A DNA stretch of 64,000 nt from assembly GCA_027422505.1 (NCBI GenBank), contig JAPQWV010000490.1, positions 310,001 to 374,000 of the forward strand, read 5' to 3'. Shown here piece by piece: positions 35,368 through 44,944 of this stretch. Every line of letters begins with the position of its first letter. Position 1 is the stretch's first letter. A program made the position numbers and the translations under genes. This DNA comes from Craterostigma plantagineum. Its lineage: Eukaryota > Streptophyta > Magnoliopsida > Lamiales > Linderniaceae. The notes beneath the pieces are model-generated. The model saw only the letters and a program-made list of their open reading frames with translations. It was not told the origin of the DNA and searched no databases.

Positions 35368-36386
35368 GTTTTGGGTTAAGCATCGAACGACTAATGCCCT
35401 TCGTCGGATCAAGTGAGGTGACAGAATCTGATGAACAAAGACGGAAGAACAAAGAATGGGCTCAAATCATGTGTGACTACGACGAACTCAATAATAGCTA
35501 CAAAACAAGAGAGATAACGCTCTCTGATGATTACATGTCACCATTTGGACCCGAAGGCACTGACGAACAGACTAAACCTATTTACTCATTCATCTATATT
35601 CCAGAAATTATACGCAAAATAGGTTCCTTGACAGCCTCTCTAGAGTCGGAAAAGAAAGCTCACGATGAAGAGAGAACTATTTTGTTGAGCAAAATTTATA
35701 CTCTTGAAAACTTTCCTGACGCTTACAAACCTTCCACCCCCCGTCCTATTCCAGAATCATCTACATGTAAATGCAAGCAAACTACAAAGAAAATACTTTT
35801 ATCTCACACTAACTTGGTATCGCATGTGCTCACAGACAAAAGCGTGAGATCTAAGGAAGCGAAGAAGGTTCAACCTGGCTCAGCTAAGAAGACAACAGTC
35901 CCTGATAAAAAGAAGAGACCAGTCTCCAACTTTTCTTCTCATGTTTCAAAATCTTTTGCGTTTCCAAAAGTGACTTCTTGTAATGTCGCAGAACGTGTTT
36001 CGTTATTCCATTCCCTAAAATCAAAATTCTGTCATGTCAGCAATGATGTACTTTCCCATCCTCGTGACAGTCACTTCAGAAATAGCGTTTCCAAATCGCA
36101 TAGCGCTCGTTCTAAGGACAAATCTCCCACGCCGTCCAATCATACTATTAAATCTAAAGTAAAGAAACACAACATCTCCAAGACCAAGCCAAGCAAGAAA
36201 TTAAGTCCAAAACAGATTTGGATTCCGAAATCTCAACTGCATCCTATAGGAAATCAACACGCTTGGATTCGCAAACCAGCTACACAACAACCCAGCAAAG
36301 AATTAAATCTAACAACGAAAAAGAAATCTACTACACCTGCTATCAAAAGAGGACCCATCTATAAATGGGTGCCAAAACTTACTTGA
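35366..36386 (+). pseudogene. Copia gag-protease linker of element B
   Basis: Open frame of about 340 residues continuing the inverted gag (FGLSIERLMPFVGSS...). It holds an acidic/coiled segment (DEQRRKNKEWAQIMCDYDEL, SLTASLESEKKAHDEERTIL), then a long Lys/Ser/Pro-rich basic tail with KQIWIPKSQ and PIYKWVPKLT, ending in TGA at 36,384-36,386. It corresponds to the linker of A'. In SIRE-like elements this part separates the nucleocapsid from the protease. The stop is followed at once by a pyrimidine tract and CAG (36,387-36,398). Confidence 0.8.
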
Positions 36387-36783
36387 TTCTTTTTGCAGGT
36401 CCGTCATCTGTGGTACTTAGATTCAGGTTGCTCCTCACACATGACTGGAAAAAAGAGCTGTTGAGCAACTTCTCTGAAGGATTCCTCGGGAAGGTCTACT
36501 TCGGAAACGGTCAATCTGCATCCATGCTAGGAACGGGCGATCTCATCCAAGACAGGCCAACCATCAAAGGAGTATCCTACGTCGAAGGACTGAGCTACAA
36601 TTTATTAAGCATAGGTCGTTTCTGCGACAAAGGCTACAAGGTGAACTTCGAGACCAACAAATGTAGTGTCACAGATATCAATGGAGGAGAGCTACTCTCT
36701 GGACACAGGAAGATGAATCTTTACTCCATTGACCTCAAGACTGTCCGACCGACATGCCTTATTTCCGAGCCTCTCTACATCTG
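36387..36783 (+). pseudogene. Copia protease of element B
   Basis: The active site WYLDSGCSSHMTG is at about 36,411-36,449. A one-base loss in the following A-run (about 36,449-36,455) shifts the frame. The next frame carries LLSNFSEGF, VYFGNGQSASMLGTGDL, YNLLSIGRFCDKGY and NLYSIDLK up to 36,783. A second frameshift near 36,770 leads to integrase. The domain is complete in content but disabled. Confidence 0.88.
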
Positions 36784-37583
36784 AGCGATCTCTGGCATCA
36801 GCGACTTTCCCATCTCAACTTCAAAGACCTGAACAAACTGCGATCAGAAAACTTGGTAAAAGGGCTTCCCTCGTTCAGATATCACAAAGAGCATCTTTGC
36901 TCGGCGTGTGAAATGGGAAAGATAAGGAAGGCTTCCCACCGGACCAAACACATAGCCTCAACTTCCAAACCTCTCGAACTCATTCATATGGATCTGTGTG
37001 GACCCATGCGCACTCAGACCATTAATGGGCGAAAATATGTGTTAGTCATTGTGGATGATTTCTCACGCTACACATGGACTAAATTTCTGAGAACCAAGGA
37101 TGAAACTCCAGGTCTAATCATTGAGTTTATCAAAACCGCTCAAAACCTCTACCAACTAAGTGTACAAATCATCAGAACTGATAATGGGACAGAATTCAAG
37201 AACAGAAAACTCAGTGACTTCTATGCATCACTTAGAATCACCCACCAATTCGCAGCAGCTAAAACACCTCAACAAAATGGGGTAGTTGAGCGCAAGAACA
37301 GACCCTTAGTTGAAGCAGCTCGTGCACTCCTCATTCACTCTGGATTACCTCACTTCTTGTGGGCCGAAGCAATGAACACAGCTTGTTTCACTCAAAATCG
37401 TGGCTCACTTCACAAGAGGTTCAATAGGACACCCTATGAGTTGATAAATCGTAGAGTGCCAGACGTCTCATTCCTGAAAGTCTTTGGGTGCAAGTGCTAT
37501 GTGGCAAATGATCGTGAAGATAGAGGCAAACTTGACCCAAAAGCATTCGAAGGCATACTAGTGGGATACTTCTACGAGAATTG
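36754..37583 (+). pseudogene. Copia integrase of element B
   Basis: 276-residue frame with a complete zinc-binding domain (LWHQRLSHLNF and CSACEMGK) and catalytic core: HMDLCGP, RTDNGTEF, NGVVERKN (D, D, E), then FLWAEAMNTAC and VFGCKCYVANDRE. The frame stops at 37,582 after LVGYFYEN. The usual SKAYRVYN...-type end, still visible in A' (STSKAYRVYIKS), is deleted here. Core residues are intact, but the preceding frameshift and the C-terminal deletion make it unlikely to work. Confidence 0.92.
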
Positions 37584-38807
37584 ACAAAGGATCAACCTAG
37601 CACTTCCTCTGTGGGCGAAACTTCAAAAACAAAGGCGTTAAGTGACATGGAACTCGATCTCTTATTTGAAGATCTCTTCCCAAAGCCGCCAGCAGACACT
37701 GCTCCAACAACTTCTGCGGCACCAGAAAATATTGATCATGTGGAGCCTAACAATGACAATACCCCTCCTACGATGGAAAATCTTCACCTTGATGACGATA
37801 GGGAACCCCCAACAGATACAGAGATCATTTCCAGCTCAGGCGCTGAAACTCCTCAGCCTTATGATACAACAACAGAAATTTCTTCAGGAGAGTCAGTAAT
37901 GCCACAACCTGGAGAAGAAATAGAACATCAGGCTGATCAAGGTGGAGAAACAATATACGATACAAACACAGCTGGATCATCACAGCCTAGTACCAAAAAG
38001 TGGACTCGAGCCCACCCAAACTCACAAATAATTGGAGATCCCTCCACTGGAGTAACCACTCGGGCATCAACGATAAACGAAAGCCTCTACTCCTGCTTTC
38101 TCAGTCAAAAGGAACCCAGTAAAGTAGCTGAAGCACTCGCCGATCCAGACTGGATAATAGCAATGCAGGAGGAAATCAATCAGTTTGAGAGGTTGAAAGT
38201 TTGGAACCTCGTACCTAGACCAGCTGGGAAAACCATTATAGGGACTAAATGGGTGTTTAAGAACAAAAAGGACGAGCAAGGAGTTTTTATCCGGAATAAA
38301 GCAAGGCTGGCGGCAAAAGGTTACAATCAACAAGAAGTAATTGACTATGATGAGACATATGCCCCAGTCGCAAGAATAGAAGCCATCAGGATATTCTTAG
38401 CTTTCACTGCACGCAAGAACTTCACAGTCTACCAGATGGATGTCAAAACTGCATTCCTTAACGGAATACTAAAAGAAGAAGTGTTTGTATCCCAGCCTGA
38501 AGGTTTTGTAAACGAACAACTCCCAGACCACGTCTACAGACTCGATAAAGCTCTCTATGGACTTAAACAAGCTCCCAGAGCCTGGTACGAGGTCCTCTCG
38601 GATTTTCTCATCTCATCTGGTTTCACAAAAGGGAAAGTTGATACGACTCTTTTTATCAAGAAGGACGACTCAGACATTATGCTAGTGCAGATCTACGTTG
38701 ACGACATCATATTCGGATCAACAGACTCACGAATGTGCAAAAACTATGGGGATCTAATGAAGCAGAAATTCGAAATGAGCATGATGGGCGAACTAAGTTT
38801 CTTCTAG
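37584..38807 (+). pseudogene. Copia reverse transcriptase of element B
   Basis: Frame of about 408 residues. The first 170 are an acidic, low-complexity integrase-RT linker. RT begins near [12 protein letters not shown] and includes [61 protein letters not shown] and the catalytic YVDDIIFG (about 38,694-38,717). It ends at a one-base deletion near 38,803 (GELSFF-stop where GELxFFLGLQ is expected); the sequence continues in the next frame. Confidence 0.93.
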
Positions 38808-39604
38808 GACTTCAGGTTAAACAGCTTCACGATGGAATCTTCATCAGTCAATCCAAGTATATTCACAACATTCTCAAGAAGTACAACTTGGACAACTCAA
38901 ATACTGCCATGACTCCCATGTCTACCTCATGCAAACTTGACGCCGATTCCTCAGGAAAATCTGTTAACCAGACAACTTATCGAGGCATGATAGGATCCTT
39001 GCTCTATCTTACATCAAGTAGACCTGATATCATGTTCGCCACGTGTCTCTGTGCACGCTTTCAAGCTGATCCAAAGGAATCTCACATGCTCGCGGTCAAG
39101 CGAATTTTCAAATATCTCAAGGGAACTCCGAATCTAGGTCTATGGTACCCGATGGAATCAAGCTTTGAACTCGTAGGATACACAGATGCTGATTACGCAG
39201 GATGCAAGCTGGACAGAAAGAGCACTTCTGGAGCCGCTCAATTTCTCGGTGGTAAACTCGTAAGCTGGTCGTCTCGAAAGCAAAATTGTGTCTCAACATC
39301 GACAGCAGAGGCAGAATATGTCGCTGCTGCGAGTTGCTGCTCACAAATTTTGTGGATGAGAACCCAGCTGCGAGATTTTGGCATAACGTTAAATCGTATC
39401 CCAATTTTTATTGACTCTAAAAGTGCTATAGCTATAACAAGTAATCCAGTACATTATTCACGCACAAAACATATAAACATTAGATATCACTTTATCAAGG
39501 AACATGTCGAACAAGGTTCAATCGAAATGCATTTTGTTCACACAGATCTTCAACTTGCTGACTTATTTACTAAGGCATTGGATGAAAAGCGATTCCAATT
39601 CTAA
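38800..39604 (+). pseudogene. Copia RT end and RNase H of element B
   Basis: Continues from the frameshift: [38 protein letters not shown], then RNase H with YTDADYAGC, STAEAEYVAA and FIDSKSA carrying the acidic residues, and a C-terminal HTDLQLADLFTKAL. The frame ends normally at 39,604. RNase H removes the RNA template during cDNA synthesis. Confidence 0.93.
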
Positions 39605-39728
39605 GTATCTAGGTTAGGCATGTTGAACCATAAGACATGATCGATTGTCCCTACATGAACCTGATATTGTGTAAATAGATCATGTAATTTTTCTCTATAT
39701 GTTATGAATGTTAAAAAAATCCTACCAT

Positions 39729-39842
39729 TATATCTAGGGGAGACTAATAAAAAATTTATGCATGAATCTAGGGGGAGTCTATCATTTTTATGCACTAATT
39801 TAGGGGGAGTCATTGAATGGTTCGCACAAATCTAGGGGGAGT
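39729..39842 (+). repeat. Four polypurine-tract-like repeats after copia RNase H
   Basis: Four copies of TCTAGGGGGAGTC or close variants at about 39,733, 39,766, 39,799 and 39,830, spaced 31-33 bp, with atgca between. They resemble the terminal tract at 44,625 (AAGGGGGAGA). Such repeats are familiar after pol in SIRE-like elements from general knowledge; their role is not settled. Confidence 0.75.
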
Positions 39843-39959
39843 CTCTCAAAATTATGCACAAAACAGTTCCCACAAGGAGTTTTTATGATTTCTCATCAAA
39901 TTTAAATTATATAGTATGGTGAAACTCCTTAAATTTCTATCGAATTAAAATTATTCAAG

Positions 39960-41080
39960 TATTTCAAATATCACTAATATTTCTCGGCGAAACTGCATAT
40001 CGCTCGAAACCCTTTCAAATTGATTTGCCAATCGTACTAAACAAGTTTCGATCGAAACTGAACTTTAACTCTTGATTTATTAGTTTCTCGGCGAAACTGA
40101 CTTTCGCTCGAAACACGTTTCGATTGAAATTGCAATTTGATTAGATACTTTTATAATTTTATCGGCGAAACAGACTTTCGCTCGAAACACATTTCTATTG
40201 AAATTGATTATTAAATCCTTCGAAATTTCTCTCGGCGAAACTGACTTTCGCCCGAAACTCAATTCAATCGATCAAAAATCAAAACTGACTCTTTGAAACT
40301 ATTCTCGGCAAAACTGAGACTCTGCTTATTTAAATAGAGTTTCGCCCGAAACACCGTTCTTCTTCATCGATTTTCAAATTCACTCTTAAACCCTCTCTGC
40401 AATCGCACACGAACTTATCACCGTCTCACTCTGTTTTACCGTTTATTGCAACTCCAAATCCCTCATTGGTAAGGAAAAACGCTTAATCTACAGATTTTAA
40501 CTGTTTTTTCTCATTCGTGCAGGTTACGCAGATTAGGGTTGCGAGAGTTCGAGCGAATCACTGTTAAAACGTGTTTTCATCTCGCCTAGATTCGCTCGAA
40601 ACTAAACTCTAGTTTCAATTTCACATCACAATCGATCGATTGTTACTGAAAATATTACTTATTCTGTGTTTTCAAATCGACGTATTCTAGGGTTTTACTC
40701 TTTCGATCGAAACAGGGCATTTCAATTTTCAATATAATTTTAATCGTTTTGACTTCACCCTTTCGGCCGAAACTATCTCACAGTTTCGATCGAAACTGAC
40801 GACAAAATTAATTATAATCGATCGATACTTCTCACAGTTTTGCTCTATTCCACAGTTTCGATCGAAACTGAAGGCTCAATTGAATCGATCGATTCGTGAT
40901 TTAAATTGTACCACATTGGACTTTCGATCGAAACTGAATTGCATTCTCCTTTCGCCGAACTTATTTAAATTAAATATGACTTTCGATCGAAACTGAATTG
41001 CATTTCACTTTCGCCGAATTTGCCTAAATTGAACATAACTTTCGATCGAAACCACAGTCCAAATTGAACTTATGATTTGA
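39960..41080. repeat. CG-core motif cluster in the spacer before the extra ORF of B
   Basis: Many copies of CTCGGCGAAACTGA, TTTCGCTCGAAAC, TTTCGCCCGAAAC and TTTCGATCGAAACTG at irregular intervals, about 30 in 1.1 kb. They match the inverted 5' UTR at 34,780-35,230 in the element's own orientation. The core TCGGGCGA/TCGCCCGA also recurs in the LTR of element C. No gene is present. Confidence 0.82.
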
Positions 41081-41211
41081 ATCGCACGATGCACATTGTT
41101 GCCCGAAACTCAAAACCATTTGAAATTGAATTGACAACGTATTGAATAATTTTGCATACTTTCTAAGTCCAAATGGTCTATTTCCACTAATCCATTGCTC
41201 TTATCTTGCAG
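40469..41211 (+). promoter_or_regulatory. Splice-like signals upstream of the extra ORF
   Basis: A donor-like TTG|GTAAGG at 40,469, an acceptor-like TTTTTTCTCATTCGTGCAG ending at 40,522, and a second acceptor TTGCTCTTATCTTGCAG ending at 41,211, with a branch-point-like CACTAAT 25 bp upstream. The last lies 10 bp before the ATG of the extra ORF. A spliced subgenomic mRNA would put that ORF first on a message. The 54 nt first interval is short for a plant intron; 40,469-41,211 (743 nt) is more plausible. Only sequence resemblance supports this. Confidence 0.4.
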
Positions 41212-41221
41212 ATCTACCAAA

Positions 41222-43702
41222 ATGGTGCGACTAATTGATGAGATTTTCGCCTCGAAGGACTGGGCACAGAGGACACCCAACAACCATCAACTTGACTTTG
41301 ATAATACCTCGTGCCCAGATCCTATCATTATTAAAATCCTCGCAAACCACCCTCTAAAAACTGCCCTAAACATCACCGAGGTAGTCCCTGAAGTGTATGT
41401 ACAACAATTCTGGTCCATCCTTCAAAAACCAACCAATAACCCAAAAATAACCACTCTTTCCGCCAAAATCGACAACACCATAGTTGTCCTTACTCCATCC
41501 ATTCTCCGTTCCATACTAAACCTACCTCATTCACTCCTATATGATCCACATCCCTCCGACGACGACCTAATCAGGGACTTCCTATTCATGGGCCATAAAC
41601 CTAACACCCAAAACACCATACACTTACCTGAGTTCACTGCCAAAGACATCCCTGCACCTTGGAGGACTCTGTTTCTCATTATCAACAAGTGCCTCTCGCC
41701 AAAGCACTCCGGGTCCGACAAGTGCAACCGGAACATCATGCTTATCTTCCATGGGATCGTCTTCAACAGAAATTATGATGTCGCCCAACTCATCTGGTCG
41801 GACATCCTCGATCAACTGCGAAGGCGAGGTCTTGGATCAACGAAGCCGGTGCTCCCTTACTTACGGTGGCTACCCGTCATCGTCGAACATTTCGTGGATC
41901 TTCATCCCGAAATCGAACGCCGACCGAGAGACGAGGGTTATCAATCTCCGAAGCTCATAAAAATCCAATCGACGAAGAGCAAAATTGATCAGGAGGCCAT
42001 GATCATCCCAGACTACTTACTTCGCCTCCTCGATCCGAATGAGCCGGAGCTACGCAAATATATGCAAGCCAACAACCTCGACGACGTCCTCGTGGCTCAA
42101 CAAAACCCAGTTGAACCTAACTCAGGGACAAGCCAACCCCCACAGCCAAATGTAGGTCTAGGACACTCCTCATCCCCACAGCCAAAGCAAAAGCGCAAAT
42201 CCAAAGGGGATAACCGAGGAGGACAACAGGAACAGCGTACAAAGCAAAAACACGACCGTACTCCTAAGACAACTAGTCCACTAATAAGCCGGACCGAGCC
42301 CATAGGTATAGGGGAGGACTTTGTTTTCCCCCGAGTAGAAGTCGCGACATCGGGTTCAATCGCGCAAACTACCCTTCCCAGCCACTCAATCATCTCCCAA
42401 CAGATGATTGTTTCACATACTCACGAGGTGCCACATCATTCATCACCACCTCGCTCTTAGGTGGTTGATGTAACAAGCAGTACTCGGCCTCAGACTACAC
42501 CTTCTTTGACCACTACGAGTCTAGTGTCCTCACCATCCATAAATTTTCCACTTTCTAGGACACTACCATTAGATTCTGCACCTCTAGATCTTAGTGATCT
42601 AGACCGAACGCTCTACGATGTCTCCGTACTAGAGTCTAGTACGGAACAGAGCGGAAGACCCAACGTAGTCAACATCACTGCAGCTACGACCTTGGGCCAT
42701 CAATCTGAGTCAGTCTCAGCTTTGATGTCAACGATGAGCCTTCGTGGCCTCGGTTCTTCAAGTCCTGTGCAAACGGGCGGCACATCAGTACCCTCTACTG
42801 ATGTTGTGACGACGGAACGTCTTAGTGACTCCGTCAGGTTATTTTCCCCGTTCGTGACGGAGGTGAGGCTAGAGAATCGACTCGCAGCATTGGCGAAAGA
42901 TCTCGAGGACACTATTATGACCCAAGTCTACAACGCCATTGGGACATCCTCTCGGGATAAAGGCAAAGCCCCCGTCAACGAAGAAGTACCCACGCAACCC
43001 GACCCAACTCCTGGCTCTGAGAAAGGACCGTGGAACGTACAAATCCCAGAACTGATCGACGTTCTACTGGCCAGACTCCGTTCTGCACAGAAGCTCACTG
43101 CCTATGAAGCGGAGGTCCTCAGACGTCTGGAGCTTCCTTTCAACCCGCCTAACCCCGGCGAGGCCCAGTCATCAAGACAATCACGTGATGACCCTGACGG
43201 TGGGGATCGTCCCGAGGGGGAGAAAACACAAGGGACAGGGCCTCCGCCGCAGCCACAACTGCAACCTAGAACCACCCGAACACCCACAAGAACAAAACCA
43301 CCTACACCCACCCAAACTAAAAAATCTACCCGAACTACAACCCAAACGACCTCCTCATCAACCGTGAGTCTATCACCGCCTAGCCTTACAAACCCAAGAA
43401 CTTCCTCTGATCCTCCATCCTCACCTACTATATCTCTCGAAACACTTTACAACCCACACTCAGCGGTAGAAAAGTACATCTTCAACGACGATTGGTTAAC
43501 AAAGCCGATGCATCCAGACTTGGCCAAGGGCTTACTGGACAACGCCAGATATTTCTTAATGAAGGCAAATGTTGACCTAGCACTCATCGATGATGATGAG
43601 CTCGAGGAAGGTGAAGACTACGAAGCAGACATTCCAGAACTTCCAGAGCTTCTCAAACATGCTGTCGTTGATAAAGAGTGCCCCCCTCGAAGTCGAAGAT
43701 AG
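41222..43702 (+). pseudogene. Extra ORF (aORF/env-position) of copia element B
   Basis: Starts MVRLIDEIFASKDW and runs 413 codons to a TAG at 42,458-42,460, then continues in the same frame (next codon GTG) for 413 more to 43,702. The N-terminal half looks globular: IKILANHPLKTALNIT, VYVQQFWSIL, LTPSILRSILNLP, APWRTLFLIINKCLSPKHSG, then RWLPVIVEHFV. The rest is low complexity, rich in Ser/Thr/Pro/Gln, with an acidic end (DDDELEEGEDYEADIPEL). From memory, the N-terminal part recalls proteins predicted downstream of or fused to copia pol in several dicots, and perhaps the putative plant transposon protein family PF20167. It is not a known enzyme. The position is that of the env-like ORF of SIRE elements, but I see no signal peptide or membrane segment. 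Function unknown. Confidence 0.7.
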
Positions 43703-44614
43703 GAAAAGAACAGAAGCCGCCGTGGGAAAATGTCAAAGTGATAGCTCCATATCAAGAAGAGATACGGAGAAGAATTTGGAGGAAGGAGGATAGGATCAAG
43801 GAGCAGACGAGCTGAGTCTAAGAGGCCTAACTCATCTCCCGAGATCAACTGCTATACGATACCTACTCTCTCTTCGTAGAGGGCTTGTGTTGAGAGCAAA
43901 AGATACAAACGTAGACAATCTTAGAAGAGAAGAGAAGGAAAAGGCCAGAATCAGCAAAATCTTGGGAGTTCGGCGAGGTCGTCTCGACTATTATGAGTAT
44001 CCAATTTATACAGTGCAGCGAGAAGATAGAACGGTTGAGGAACTGACTGAAGGCGATCTCTCCTACATCAGAGGTGAAGATGTTGATCGGATACTTTCAG
44101 CTTCAGATTTCATGGAACACTCCAGAATCCAGACTTGAAAGTGGGCTACGTTGCTCTTAACCGATTCACGATGCGCCAAATCAAGTTCAATTCGACTCAC
44201 GATCTTCAAATGGCGGTGGAAAGCAACATGAAAAGGGTGAATCTCACGAAGCCATCCTTCGAAGTCCCCGACTCAAGTCTTGGTGAAGGCCGCATAATCA
44301 ATGATGACAACGATCCATCGGTGGTCTACATCAATTACAAAGGAGAAAAGAGGCTGATGAAGACATCCGAGATTGCCAAATTCAGTGATGGGACGCTGCT
44401 GATTATTCGGGTGAAACTCGAATGGATTTTGGAGAAGCTAAGGTACGAAGAAGCAGAAGTCCAGGAGAAGTACGAGAAGCTGATCAACATCATCTCCGAT
44501 CGATTATCCTTACGAAGAACGATACGATATTACGAGTTCAGACTTGGACTCAGGAAATCGATTGATGCTGTGGAGGAACCCAAGAAGAAGAAGACACAAA
44601 GGACATCAAAGTGA
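43703..44614 (+). pseudogene. 3' module of the extra ORF of copia element B
   Basis: Coding potential continues after 43,702 in other frames: one running into 43,887-44,138 (ISKILGVRRGRLDYYEYPIY, TEGDLSYIRGEDVDRIL) and 44,135-44,614 (LQMAVESNMKRVNLTKPSF, VVYINYKGEKRLMKTSEI, KFSDGTLLIIRVKLEWIL), ending in a Lys-rich tail. A TAG near 43,791 and a shift near 44,130 separate the pieces. The pattern ...LGVES-xx-K-LN-TKP... KRLMR..ELYKFSDGTL... is one I remember at the ends of copia-derived predicted proteins, so this looks like the conserved C-terminal part of the extra protein. It probably once formed one long protein with 41,222-43,702. Confidence 0.65.
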
Positions 44615-44624
44615 AAAGGATGCT

Positions 44625-44634
44625 AAGGGGGAGA
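44625..44634 (+). other. Polypurine tract of copia element B
   Basis: AAGGGGGAGA one base before the LTR start, 10 bases after the last coding frame. Confidence 0.85.
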
Positions 44635-44635
44635 T

Positions 44636-44944
44636 TGTTAGGAATATTTAGCATCCTTTAATTTGTGTAATCTTGGGTTCATATGTTTATTTAGTGGGTT
44701 GTAGTAGTTTGGGGTGACTTATGATATTAAGTCATAGTTTTGTATTGGGCTTTAATATACCAAACAATTGCGGTATATAAAGCCCAAATTACCCTAATTA
44801 GGGTTTTATCAAAAGAATTGAAAGGTAAGCCACCTTGTACGTTACATTAAGAAAACACACACTAACACACACTAAAGGTGTTCTTCACGTGTTACACATT
44901 CAAACCATTCTTTTGATCCTAGTTTGGTAATAAAAGGGCCAACA
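44636..44944 (+). repeat. 3' LTR of copia element B
   Basis: About 309 bp from TGTTAGGAATA to GGGCCAACA. Contains a TATA box GGTATATAAAGCCC at 44,773-44,786 and tattgggct-type sequence before it. The right end is set by the TGTTAG/CCAACA-like ends and by the immediate start of satellite. Its 5' partner is absent. The body differs from the LTR at 31,802-32,135. Confidence 0.72.

Larger units (their letters stand above)
32837..35386. other. Inversion of 5' UTR and gag in element B
   Basis: A 19 bp inverted repeat (TCGATGCTTAACCCAAAAC at 32837-32855 and its complement at 35368-35386) marks both breakpoints. Inside, gag and the CG-motif-rich UTR point left; outside, linker, protease, integrase, RT, RNase H and the extra ORF point right. 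UTR motifs inside match those at 39,980-41,050 only after reversing the segment. Confidence 0.82.

Noticed and set aside
40469..40522. A 54 nt intron in the spacer of B
   Set aside because: Donor and acceptor words are good, but the length is below the usual plant minimum; kept only as one possible donor within a longer intron.
31802..44944. Treating the LTRs at 31,802 and 44,636 as the 5' and 3' LTR of one element
   Set aside because: Only the first bases and the purine tract agree; the bodies differ, no PBS follows 32,135, and a purine tract precedes 31,802, which marks it as a 3' LTR.
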